Positions 1-7,096 of a stretch of 20,521 nucleotides of DNA are shown piece after piece. How positions within the stretch are numbered: position 1 is the stretch's first letter; every line of letters starts with the position of its first letter. A program made the translations under genes and the position numbers. The stretch spans positions 1 through 20,521 of the forward strand of contig NZ_JBHOQJ010000279.1 in assembly GCF_042408365.1 (NCBI RefSeq). Reading direction: 5' to 3'. The notes under the pieces are model-generated. The model was given only the letters and a program-made list of their open reading frames with translations. It had not been told where the DNA came from and ran no database searches. This DNA is from Thermoflexus sp042408365. Lineage in GTDB: Bacteria > Chloroflexota > Anaerolineae > Thermoflexales > Thermoflexaceae.

Positions 1-111
1 CGCCCTTGGCGCCCGGCTCCGCCCCAAAGCCCCCGCGAGGACATCAACTGCGTAACTCCTACTCGCTGGATCGTCATCCGTGGCCACGAGGCGGAGAAGG
101 AGAAAGGCCGT
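1..111. other. Gene-free left edge with a possible half hairpin repeat
   Basis: No coding region is supportable here. The first 25 bases (GGCGCCCGGCTCC followed by a C run) resemble the right arm of the strong hairpin at 14359-14393. They may be the surviving half of a related hairpin lying downstream of ssnA and cut by the window edge. This is a visual alignment with a few mismatches and one gap. Confidence 0.25.
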
Positions 112-1494
112 TCAGGAGCCCCGCTCCGCCTCCGCGATCGACCGAAAGCGCTCCCAGATCACCGGGGCGTAAGCTCGGGCCTCCGCAGCGATCCGCTCCT
201 CATCGAGGGTCAGCAGCTGCCGGTCTTTCAGCAACACCCGCCCCCCACAAATCGTGGTGGTGACGTGGGAGCCGTCCGCTCCGAAAATCAAATGCCAAGG
301 CAGGTTTGCCGCGGTCAGGGGGGTGTGGGGACGGTAATCTAACAGGATGATATCCGCATAAGCGCCCGGGGCCAGAACCCCGACCGGATGGGGCCAGAAG
401 AGAGAAGCGACACGGGCGTTCTCCCGGTAGGCCATCGAGACGACCTCTTCAGCTCCCATCGCCCGGGGATCACGGGCGTGGACCTTGTGTACAAGATAAG
501 CCGTCTTCATTTCCATGAACATATTGTTTGAAAACCCATCGTTGCCCAACCCGACGGTGACTCCGGCAGCTCGCATCGCCCCGACCGGCGCCACACCCAC
601 CGCGTTGTTCATGTTGGATCTGGGCTGATGGCTGACCTTGCTTTGTGTGCGCGCCAACAGGGCGATCTCTGCAGCATCCACATGGACGCAATGCGCGCAT
701 AGCGTCTGAGGGCCCAGCACGCCCTCTCGGGCCAGTCGCTCCACCGTTCGGACCCCATGGACCGTGAGGCTGTGGCCCTCATCCGCCACATCCTCCGCTA
801 CGTGGATGTGGAAACCGATCCCCAGACTTCGGGCTTCAGCAACAGCTTGTTCCATCGTCTTGGGGCCTACCGTGAAGGCCGCGTGAAGCCCGAAGGAAGC
901 CGCCAGGAAAGCCCCCCGGGGATCACCCGAGGCTCGCCACTGTTGAACCTGTCGGATGAAGCGGACATTTTCTTGGATCCCTGCTCTTGCTCCCTCCGGA
1001 CCATTGCGATCCGTCACTTCGTAGCAGAGGCATGCCCGCAGCCCAGCCTCCATCACCGCTTCAGCGATGATGTCCAGGGAGCCGTCGATGCACGAGGGGC
1101 TGGCATGGTGATCGATCAACGTCGTGGTGCCATGGCGGATCGCGTCGATCAGGCAAACCAGCGCGGAAAGGCGGATCGCCTTTTCATCCAGCGCCCGGTC
1201 CAGCCGCCACCACAGCCGGCGGAGGATCTGAGGAAAATTCGAGGGAGGCTCATCATGGAGCGGCATGCCCCGAGCGAAGGCTCCGTAGAAATGCGTGTGG
1301 GCGCAGATATTTCCCGGCAGGACAAGTTGTCCCCGCGCGTCGAGAGCCTCGGCTTCAGGATAACGAGCCCGCACCTCCGTCGTGGATCCCACCATCACGA
1401 TGCGATCCCCCTCGATGGCAACCGCCCCGTCCTCAATCACTTGCGGTGGATCCCCCATGGTGCAAACCACCCCGTGGACTAGAAGCCATGCCAT
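112..1494 (-). CDS. ssnA: SsnA-type metal-dependent aminohydrolase (amidohydrolase superfamily)
   Basis: This is a 460-residue amidohydrolase-superfamily protein of the chlorohydrolase/deaminase branch. It closely follows SsnA (the E. coli protein is about 440 aa), including the run LRRLWWRLDRALDE at about 91-104, IDHHASP at about 127-133 and RSNMNN at about 292-297. Visible metal and catalytic residues are HTH (His66, His68), His229 in FHIHVAED, His268 in CAHCVH and Asp319 in GLGNDG, so the site looks intact. The family hydrolyses C-N bonds in N-heterocycles. SsnA itself has no firmly established substrate, although in enterobacteria it sits among purine-degradation genes; here no purine gene is adjacent. 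The ATG at 1494 was chosen because an AGAGGAGG ribosome binding site lies just upstream and the protein begins like the family. An in-frame ATG 21 codons further upstream lacks these signs. The family is certain; the substrate is unknown. Confidence 0.9.
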   Translation of the reverse strand: MAWLLVHGVVCTMGDPPQVIEDGAVAIEGDRIVMVGSTTEVRARYPEAEALDARGQLVLPGNICAHTHFYGAFARGMPLHDEPPSNFPQILRRLWWRLDRALDEKAIRLSALVCLIDAIRHGTTTLIDHHASPSCIDGSLDIIAEAVMEAGLRACLCYEVTDRNGPEGARAGIQENVRFIRQVQQWRASGDPRGAFLAASFGLHAAFTVGPKTMEQAVAEARSLGIGFHIHVAEDVADEGHSLTVHGVRTVERLAREGVLGPQTLCAHCVHVDAAEIALLARTQSKVSHQPRSNMNNAVGVAPVGAMRAAGVTVGLGNDGFSNNMFMEMKTAYLVHKVHARDPRAMGAEEVVSMAYRENARVASLFWPHPVGVLAPGAYADIILLDYRPHTPLTAANLPWHLIFGADGSHVTTTICGGRVLLKDRQLLTLDEERIAAEARAYAPVIWERFRSIAEAERGS

Positions 1495-1687
1495 TCGATG
1501 CCTCCTCTGGCGCGTTGCGGATAAGATCCCGAAAGTCTTCAACGGCGAAAGCCGCAAGCCCCTCTTGGGGGATGCTCCCGGAATCCTAGTATACTATAAG
1601 GGATACTCTTTCCTTGGCACCCATAAAACAATCACACTGACAGAGAGGCCGTTGACGACAGCCTTCCCAATGCTCAAAAAGAGAAAC

Positions 1688-1716
1688 AAATGAGCGCTCG
1701 TGGTGCTTGCTCATTT
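1688..1716. repeat. 8-bp inverted repeat overlapping the minC -35 box
   Basis: AAATGAGC (1688-1695) and GCTCATTT (1709-1716) are perfect inverted arms around a 13-base spacer. The right arm overlaps the proposed -35 hexamer of minC, the position expected of a repressor operator. No T-run follows, so a terminator is less likely. An operator role is inference. Confidence 0.4.
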
Positions 1717-1735
1717 AACTTATTTGCATTATAAC
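1707..1735 (+). promoter_or_regulatory. Probable sigma-70 promoter of minC
   Basis: TTGCTC (1707-1712), a 17-base spacer, then TATAAC (1730-1735). Transcription would start about 90 bases before the minC ATG. The surrounding DNA is AT-rich. Confidence 0.5.
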
Positions 1736-1830
1736 CAAATGTGCACTACCATGCGTTTTAGCCTACTCGCTGGATCAGCTCTGACGCAGAGGCAATGGGC
1801 TCGGCTCGTGAAGTCTAAAGGAGTGTACGA

Positions 1831-2538
1831 ATGTCGAGAGAGCCGGTAGCCATTAAAGGGATTGGGGATGCACTGTGGTTTTCCTTCGGTCCGGAGCCCT
1901 GGCCGGAGGCGCTGAGAGCCCTCGAATCCCGGCTGGCGGCCAATTCCAGTTTCTTCGCAGGCGGCCGGGCCGTCCTTGTCCTGGGGGACCGAATACTGGA
2001 GGAAGCGGATTTATTGAGCCTGCTCGCTCTGCTGAACCGTTTTGGCCTCACCTTGACCGGGGTGCTCACGGACCATCCGGTGACCCAGGCGCTGGTGCGA
2101 CGTCTGGGGCTTCCCTTACAATCCCCGCCGGCGATGGAACGGCTCCCCGAGGCTCAAGAACTTCCCTTGGAATCTGCTTGGGTGATCCATCGAACCTTGC
2201 GGGCAGGTCACTATTTGCAAGTCGAAGGCCATCTCTGCGTGATCGGAGATGTCCACCCTGGGGCGGAGATCGCAGCCACTGGAGATATCATTGTATGGGG
2301 ACGCCTGCTGGGCACCGCCCACGCGGGCTGTCAAGGAGACGATGAGGCGGCGGTTTACGCCCTGGAGCTCCGCCCGGTCCAGTTACGCATCGGCCGTTAT
2401 ATCGCGCGCTCACCGGAGGAGCATCATTCGCCGATCCCCGAACAGGCGATGGTCCAGAACGGCCGCATCGTTGTCGAGCCGTGGCGCGCCCTCTCCCGAT
2501 GGGAGCAATGGCTGGGGCGTCTCCTGGGCCGGCCGTAG
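1831..2538 (+). CDS. minC: Septum site-determining protein MinC
   Basis: A 235-residue protein with the two-part MinC layout. An N-terminal FtsZ-inhibiting domain spans roughly 1-95. A linker leads to the C-terminal beta-helix domain (about 118-220), which binds MinD and forms the dimer. The diagnostic stretch is GDVHPGAEIAATGDIIVWG at 139-157, followed by GTAHAG and the conserved LRPVQLRI segment. With MinD it blocks FtsZ ring assembly away from midcell at the membrane. The start is supported by AAAGGAG eight bases before the ATG. It is first in the min cluster but separated from minD by 144 bases, unlike the overlapping genes that follow. A promoter and a possible operator lie directly upstream. 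Identification is secure from motif and context. Confidence 0.93.
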   Translation: MSREPVAIKGIGDALWFSFGPEPWPEALRALESRLAANSSFFAGGRAVLVLGDRILEEADLLSLLALLNRFGLTLTGVLTDHPVTQALVRRLGLPLQSPPAMERLPEAQELPLESAWVIHRTLRAGHYLQVEGHLCVIGDVHPGAEIAATGDIIVWGRLLGTAHAGCQGDDEAAVYALELRPVQLRIGRYIARSPEEHHSPIPEQAMVQNGRIVVEPWRALSRWEQWLGRLLGRP

Positions 2539-2682
2539 TTAGCTGCTTTTTCCTTCTGGGAGGCGTGGGCAATTCGGCTTACCTGCATAGCTTGTTCGAT
2601 TTTTTGCGTTTGGAACTCGCCACTGCCGAAAGGGACGACTACCCGACGTGAAGCTCCCGGTTTTTCCTAAAGGAGGATCGAG

Positions 2683-3489
2683 ATGAGCGCGCAGGTCATT
2701 ACAGTGACCTCCGGCAAAGGGGGCGTGGGCAAAACAACAGTGACCGCCAATGTGGGGATGGCCCTGGCCATGGCCGGCAAGAAAGTCGTGTGCATTGATG
2801 CGGACATCGGTCTGAGAAACCTGGATGTGGTTCTGGGTTTGGAGAATCGCATCGTTTATGACATCGTGCATGTGGTGGAAGGGCGTTGCCGCACCCGTCA
2901 GGCCCTCATTCGAGATAAACGGATCCCCGACCTTTACCTCATGCCCGCTGCCCAGAGCCGCGACAAGTCCGCTGTGAAGCCCGAAGACATGATCCGCATT
3001 TGCGAGGAGCTGCGCCCCGAATTCGATTACATCCTGATCGACTCTGCAGCGGGCATCGAAGAAGGATTCCGGACCGCCCTGGCCCCTGCGGATCTTATCC
3101 TGCTGGTCACCAACCCGGAGGTCGCAGCAGTTCGAGATGCGGATCGGGTCATCGGGCTGGTGGAAGCGATAGGCAAGCCCACTCCCAAGCTTATTGTCAA
3201 TCGCCTGAAGCCCGAAATGGTGCGCCGCGGAGATATGCTGGACACTTCGGATGTTCTGGAGATCCTGGCCGTTGAGTTGTTGGGAGTAATCCCGGAGGAT
3301 GAGCAGGTCATCGTGGCAACCAATCGGGGGACCCCAGTTGTGCTGGAGGAGCGATCGCCCGCTGGCCAGGCGTTTCGCACGATTGCCCGGCGCCTGATGG
3401 GTGAAACCGTCCCGCTTTTCCTCTCCGAGGATGGTCAGGGGGTCCTGGGTTGGTTGCGTCGATTGGTGCGCAGCGGAGGTGGTCGATGA
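2683..3489 (+). CDS. minD: Septum site-determining ATPase MinD
   Basis: A 268-residue ParA/MinD-family ATPase. The deviant Walker A motif GKGGVGKTT is at 11-19. The MinD signature DADIGLRNLDVVLGLE follows at about 39-54, and the switch region reads LIDSAAGIE where most MinD proteins have DSPAGIE. The C-terminal end GVLGWLRRLVR is a short amphipathic segment that serves as the membrane-targeting sequence. ATP-bound MinD dimerises on the membrane, recruits MinC, and is released by MinE. An AAAGGAGG site stands just before the ATG. Its stop overlaps the minE start (ATGA at 3486-3489), indicating translational coupling. The Pro-to-Ala change in the switch is mild and probably lineage-specific. 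Confidence 0.96.
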   Translation: MSAQVITVTSGKGGVGKTTVTANVGMALAMAGKKVVCIDADIGLRNLDVVLGLENRIVYDIVHVVEGRCRTRQALIRDKRIPDLYLMPAAQSRDKSAVKPEDMIRICEELRPEFDYILIDSAAGIEEGFRTALAPADLILLVTNPEVAAVRDADRVIGLVEAIGKPTPKLIVNRLKPEMVRRGDMLDTSDVLEILAVELLGVIPEDEQVIVATNRGTPVVLEERSPAGQAFRTIARRLMGETVPLFLSEDGQGVLGWLRRLVRSGGGR

Positions 3490-3743
3490 GCTGGCTGGAC
3501 CGATTGCGAAGACAACCGTCGGCCCGCGAAACTGCCAAGCAGCGCCTCCAGGTGATCCTGGTTCATGATCGCAGTGATCTCTCCCCAGGGCTGCTGGAAG
3601 TCATCAAGGATGAGATCATCGCGGTTCTCTCCCGCCATGTACCCATCATCGCTGAGGAAGTGCGGGTCACTGTCACCCAAGACGCGCGAGAATGCCGCCT
3701 GGTCGCAGATATCCCTCTGGGGAATCGGCACAACCGATCATGA
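3486..3743 (+). CDS. minE: Cell division topological specificity factor MinE
   Basis: An 85-residue protein matching MinE in length and pattern. The N-terminal amphipathic MSWLDRLRR is the membrane-contact helix. The MinD-contact segment AKQRLQVILVHDR lies at about 17-29, and the remainder forms the dimerising alpha/beta domain. MinE stimulates the MinD ATPase and gives the Min system its spatial pattern. The ATG at 3486 was chosen over an in-frame ATG 12 codons upstream because it overlaps the minD stop as ATGA and begins with the conserved membrane helix. The gene ends in another ATGA overlap with rodA, so minD-minE-rodA is one translational chain. Confidence 0.92.
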   Translation: MSWLDRLRRQPSARETAKQRLQVILVHDRSDLSPGLLEVIKDEIIAVLSRHVPIIAEEVRVTVTQDARECRLVADIPLGNRHNRS

Positions 3744-4858
3744 TCGGATGGATTGAAGACCACTTCAGGGAATGGCGTCGCTTCGACGGGTGGTTGTTGC
3801 TTGGGGTGATGGCCTTGATGGCCGTGGGGGTTGTGACCATCGCCAGCGCCGTGTTACGCTCCCCAGATCTCGCTGAGGCGCCCCGGCGGCAGGCTCTATA
3901 TGGTATGGTGGGGATTCTACTGATCTTTCTGACCGCAGCAGTGAATTACCGGCTTTGGGGGGCTTTCCAACGCGGAATTTATCTGTTCGTCTTGGGCCTG
4001 TTGTTGCTCGCTCTGATCGCTGGCCGTAGCCAGATCGCCCCGGTTCGCCGCTGGCTGGAGATCGCTTCCCTGAACATCCAACCCGCGGAGCTTGTGAAGC
4101 CTCTTCTGATCCTCAGTATGGGCCGTTTTCTATCCGAGCATGAAAAGCGGCTGGATTCTCTCCGCACTGTGCTGTTAGCCTTTGGATACCTGTTGCTGCC
4201 CGCAGCGCTGATCTTCCTTCAGCCTAACCTGAGCACTGCAGTGGTGACGCTGGCCATCGGCTTCGGGATGCTCTTCGCCTGGGGGGTCCGTCCACGGCAT
4301 CTTCTCGCCATCGGCTTGCTCAGCGCTCCCCTGGCCATAGGGGCCTGGACCATCATGTTGCCTTATATGCGCGGGCGCCTGTTGCATTTCCTGGGCCTCC
4401 AGGCGGATCCCAGCACGACCTATAACCTAACCCAGGCGCTCATCACCATCGGCAGCGGGGGCCTTTGGGGAACCGGATGGGGACAAAGCCCTCAAAATGT
4501 CTGGGGCTTCCTCCGTGTGCGCCATACGGATTTCATTTTCGCGGTCTTGGCGGGGGAGTTCGGGCTGATTGGTGCGCTGGGCGTGTTGGCTCTTTACCTT
4601 GGGGTCCTCGGGCGGATTTTCCAAACCGCCTGGAGGGCTGAGGACACCTATGGCCGGCTGATCGCCGTTGGGGTGGGCACCTGGATCGCCTTCCAAGCCC
4701 TGACGAATATCGGGATGAACATCGGCTTGACCCCCGTGGCCGGTCTTCCCCTGCCCTTCATCAGCTATGGGGGAAGCTCGCTGGTCTCCCTGTGCCTGGG
4801 GATCGGGCTGGTCCAGAGCGTGCGGATCCATCGGCAGGAGTTCTCGATACGCGGCTAA
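3740..4858 (+). CDS. rodA: SEDS-family peptidoglycan glycosyltransferase RodA/FtsW
   Basis: A 372-residue multi-pass membrane protein of the SEDS family, about ten hydrophobic segments. Visible motifs are RRWLEIASLNIQPAELVK (103-120), QPNLSTA (161-167), GSGGLWGTGWGQ (238-249), RHTDFIFAV (261-269, with Asp264 at the catalytic Asp position of RodA) and the C-terminal PFISYGGSSLV (339-349). It polymerises lipid II into glycan strands together with a class B penicillin-binding protein. Length and the HTDFIFAV/GSGG pattern fit RodA better than FtsW, but the two are hard to separate by eye. The ATG at 3740 overlaps the minE stop. Linkage to min genes suggests co-expression of division-site control and wall growth. 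No partner PBP2 is in view. Confidence 0.88.
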   Translation: MIGWIEDHFREWRRFDGWLLLGVMALMAVGVVTIASAVLRSPDLAEAPRRQALYGMVGILLIFLTAAVNYRLWGAFQRGIYLFVLGLLLLALIAGRSQIAPVRRWLEIASLNIQPAELVKPLLILSMGRFLSEHEKRLDSLRTVLLAFGYLLLPAALIFLQPNLSTAVVTLAIGFGMLFAWGVRPRHLLAIGLLSAPLAIGAWTIMLPYMRGRLLHFLGLQADPSTTYNLTQALITIGSGGLWGTGWGQSPQNVWGFLRVRHTDFIFAVLAGEFGLIGALGVLALYLGVLGRIFQTAWRAEDTYGRLIAVGVGTWIAFQALTNIGMNIGLTPVAGLPLPFISYGGSSLVSLCLGIGLVQSVRIHRQEFSIRG

Positions 4859-5074
4859 TGGCCTCCCCCAGCGACCTCCCCGCTGGTCCCTTCAGCCCTG
4901 ACCCAGGGGCAGCTGCCAGATTGGGAGTTCGCCGTCCCTCCTTTCCTTCTCCCTGGCGAGCATCGACGGTGAGGCCCCGCAGCGCCAGGCCCTGGAATGG
5001 CGCGCCCTTCTAAGATTCGCCAACCGGAGGGCTCGACGGGGAGCCGCTCTCCTCACCCCCACCCCTAAGACTAA

Positions 5075-5139
5075 GAGGAGGTCGAATCATGGGCATGGGT
5101 TCTACCCCGAAATTGGGATGGCGTTTATGTTTGTATTAA
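5075..5139 (+). other. Possible leader peptide ORF, 16 codons, with strong RBS
   Basis: AAGAGGAGG ends 7 bases before an ATG at 5089. The reading frame encodes MGMGSTPKLGWRLCLY and stops with TAA at 5137-5139. The ribosome binding site is as strong as any in the window. The peptide matches nothing I recognise. It could be a leader ORF for the FtsH-like gene 144 bases downstream, or the start of a decayed gene. Confidence 0.35.
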
Positions 5140-5142
5140 AAT
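5113..5142 (+). promoter_or_regulatory. Candidate promoter of the FtsH-like gene
   Basis: TTGGGA (5113-5118), an 18-base spacer, then TAAAAT (5137-5142), in the only AT-rich stretch of this gap. Transcription would begin near 5150, giving a leader of about 130 bases with the hairpin at 5188-5208. It overlaps the 3' half of the 16-codon ORF, so both cannot be used from one transcript. Confidence 0.35.
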
Positions 5143-5282
5143 GTTAAAAAATTCGTCAGTTCGATTTGAAAAATCCTGGGGGAGCTGGGCAGGCAACTGC
5201 AGCCTGCCTGATGGATAGTTTGCTTGCTCCCTCCTTAGAACCCCCTTCGACCGCCCGACTTGGTGCAAATGAGGAGGAGACG

Positions 5283-7019
5283 ATGGGCAAGTCCGGACAG
5301 CGACTTCGGCCCCGCCTGCGACGGATTTGGCTGCGCGGCTGGCACTGGTGGTGGCGGCGGGGGATTTGGATTGTGGGCTTGGGCGGGCTGGGATATTGGG
5401 CTTATGTGGAGCCTGTGGTTCTCAACGCCCTCATCCTCCTGCTTCGATTCGCCTTTCAGCTTCTGTTCGCGATCACCTTCGTCATCATCCAATTCATCGC
5501 CCTCTTTTGGTTCATGTCCCGCAGCCGTGTGGAGGTCATCAAACCCGGCGACCCCAAGCAGGTGACCCTCGCCGATTACTGGGGCCAGGAGAACCTCGTG
5601 CGCCTGGTCCGCCAGTGGATCGACTTGCTGTCGAACCGGGAGCGCTTCGTGAAGATGGGCGGGCAGTTTATCAACGGCATCCTGCTTGCCGGCCCCCCAG
5701 GCACCGGGAAGACCATGCTGGCCAAGGCTATCGCCGGCGAAGCAGGCATCCCTTTCATCTCGATTGAGGGGTCCAGCTTTCGCTCCATGTTCTGGGGGGT
5801 CGATGTCCTCAAAATGATGTGGTTCGTCGGGAAAGCGCGGAAACTCGCCCGGGAGTATGGCGCATGCATCGCATATATCGATGAGATCGATGCGGTGGGG
5901 GCCAGCCGGGGCGGGGTGATGGGGGGCGAGCGGGTCGGTCCCCTGGGCTGGCTGGGCTGGGGGGGCACGGGAGCCCTCACCCGGCTTCTCTATGAAATGG
6001 ATGGCATCACCCAGCTTACCCGGTGGGAGCGGCTCAAGGGCCGGATCTACCGGCTCCTAGGGAAGCGCCCCCCGCCCCGCAACTGGCATGTGCTGTTCAT
6101 GGGGGCGACCAACCGCCCGGATGCCCTGGACCCTGCCCTGGTGCGCCCCGGCCGGTTCGATCGCATTATATACGTGGATCTTCCGGATCGGGCCGGCCGC
6201 CGGGAGATCATCAAAGGTTACCTCTCGAAGGTTAAGCATGATCCCAGCATTGATATCGAGTCCCTAGTCGCCGACACCGCATGGGCGACCCCCGCCAAAA
6301 TCATGGCTGCCATCACCAAGGATGCCGTGCGCATCGCCTTGTTCAACGGTCGGGATTACATTACCCAACGGGACATCGAGCTGGCCCTCCAGGAGCAGGC
6401 GATGGGTCTGGAGAACCCCATCGCCGAGATGGATCCTCGCCAGCGTCGCCAAGTGGCCTATCACGAGGCCGGCCATGCGGTCGCCCAGTATTATCTGCTG
6501 CCGGACGAACGGATCATCCGCGCCTCCCTGATCCGCCGCACCAACATGCCGGGGGCCCTGGGCTATGTCCATAGCGTCCCCAAGCAGGAACTTTATACGG
6601 TTCCCCTGCGGCGCCTGGTGGCGGAGATCATGGTTTCCCTAGCCGGCCATGTGGCCACCAAGATCTTTATGGGCGAACATTGGACCGGCGCCGGGGCCGA
6701 CTTCCAACAAGTTCGCCAGCGGATCATGGTCTTGCTGGATCTGGGATACTTCGGCTTCCACCCGTTAAGGCCAGAGGACCCGGAGCGCTATCAGGAGGTC
6801 ATTGAACGATTCTGGGCGGAATGCGAGGAAAAGGTGGAACGGCTGCTGCGGGAGCACGCGATGGAGGTGGAGGCTGTCGCCCAGGCGCTGCTGGAACGCC
6901 ATGATTTGTCCGGCAACGAGGTGGTCGCCATCATCGAATCCGCTCGCGCAGGTCAGCCGATTTCTTTCCCTGCTCCGGCTCCCGCCCCAGCCTCTCCGCA
7001 AGCGGCCCCCTCAGCTTAG
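5283..7019 (+). CDS. Divergent FtsH-like membrane AAA+ ATPase / M41 zinc metalloprotease
   Basis: A 578-residue protein with FtsH architecture. A basic, Trp-rich N-terminus and two hydrophobic segments (about 28-44 and 45-78) are joined with almost no loop. The AAA+ domain has Walker A GPPGTGKT (137-144), Walker B CIAYIDEID (195-203), sensor GATN (274-277) and arginine-finger region VRPGRFDR (287-294). The M41 protease domain has HEAGH (394-398) and a third zinc ligand candidate, Asp473 in GAGADFQQ, so ATPase and protease sites look intact. Oddities: the extracytoplasmic domain of classical FtsH is missing. The pore loop reads MFWGVDV instead of MFVGVGA. About 30 extra residues, Gly/Trp-rich then basic, separate Walker B from the sensor. 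The tail is Pro/Ala-rich. It probably degrades membrane or misfolded proteins; substrates are unknown. The ATG at 5283 follows GAGGAGGAG; the in-frame ATG 39 codons upstream lacks such a site. It is likely a paralogue beside a classical FtsH elsewhere. Confidence 0.9.
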   Translation: MGKSGQRLRPRLRRIWLRGWHWWWRRGIWIVGLGGLGYWAYVEPVVLNALILLLRFAFQLLFAITFVIIQFIALFWFMSRSRVEVIKPGDPKQVTLADYWGQENLVRLVRQWIDLLSNRERFVKMGGQFINGILLAGPPGTGKTMLAKAIAGEAGIPFISIEGSSFRSMFWGVDVLKMMWFVGKARKLAREYGACIAYIDEIDAVGASRGGVMGGERVGPLGWLGWGGTGALTRLLYEMDGITQLTRWERLKGRIYRLLGKRPPPRNWHVLFMGATNRPDALDPALVRPGRFDRIIYVDLPDRAGRREIIKGYLSKVKHDPSIDIESLVADTAWATPAKIMAAITKDAVRIALFNGRDYITQRDIELALQEQAMGLENPIAEMDPRQRRQVAYHEAGHAVAQYYLLPDERIIRASLIRRTNMPGALGYVHSVPKQELYTVPLRRLVAEIMVSLAGHVATKIFMGEHWTGAGADFQQVRQRIMVLLDLGYFGFHPLRPEDPERYQEVIERFWAECEEKVERLLREHAMEVEAVAQALLERHDLSGNEVVAIIESARAGQPISFPAPAPAPASPQAAPSA

Positions 7020-7026
7020 GAGTCGT

Positions 7027-7049
7027 GCCCTCGGTTTCCTCATGAGGGC
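7027..7049. terminator. Weak hairpin between convergent genes
   Basis: GCCCTC (7027-7032) pairs with GAGGGC (7044-7049) across an 11-base loop, just after the FtsH-like stop and before the convergent lipoprotein gene. No T-run follows on either strand, so its role as a terminator is uncertain. Confidence 0.3.
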
Positions 7050-7096
7050 TTGGGGGGAAGGAGCCAAGAGGGATGACGACACAAGCATAGCGGCGC

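Larger units (their letters stand above)
1495..1830. other. Divergent intergenic region between ssnA and minC
   Basis: This 336-base AT-rich gap holds no convincing gene. It contains the palindrome TAGTATACTA (1587-1596), whose minus-strand reading TATACT could be the -10 box of ssnA with only a poor -35. Further right lie a minC promoter and an 8-bp inverted repeat, listed separately. Confidence 0.6.
4859..5282. other. Long gap between rodA and the FtsH-like gene
   Basis: This 424-base gap holds a hairpin 9 bases after the rodA stop (CCAGCG at 4868-4873 with CGCTGG at 4881-4886). Next come stretches in two frames with coding-like residue use but no complete ORF, a 16-codon ORF with an excellent ribosome binding site at 5089-5139, an AT-rich promoter-like segment, and a hairpin GGCAGGC/GCCTGCC at 5188-5208. 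Parts may be a decayed gene. Confidence 0.5.

Noticed and set aside
757..1482. Long plus-strand reading frame of 241 codons antisense to ssnA
   Set aside because: It mirrors the codon pattern of the intact amidohydrolase on the other strand, has no recognisable motif, and lacks a ribosome binding site.
57..1776. Shared 15-base string CCTACTCGCTGGATC at about 57-71 and 1762-1776
   Set aside because: One such match in a window of this size is close to chance expectation, and the flanks do not align.
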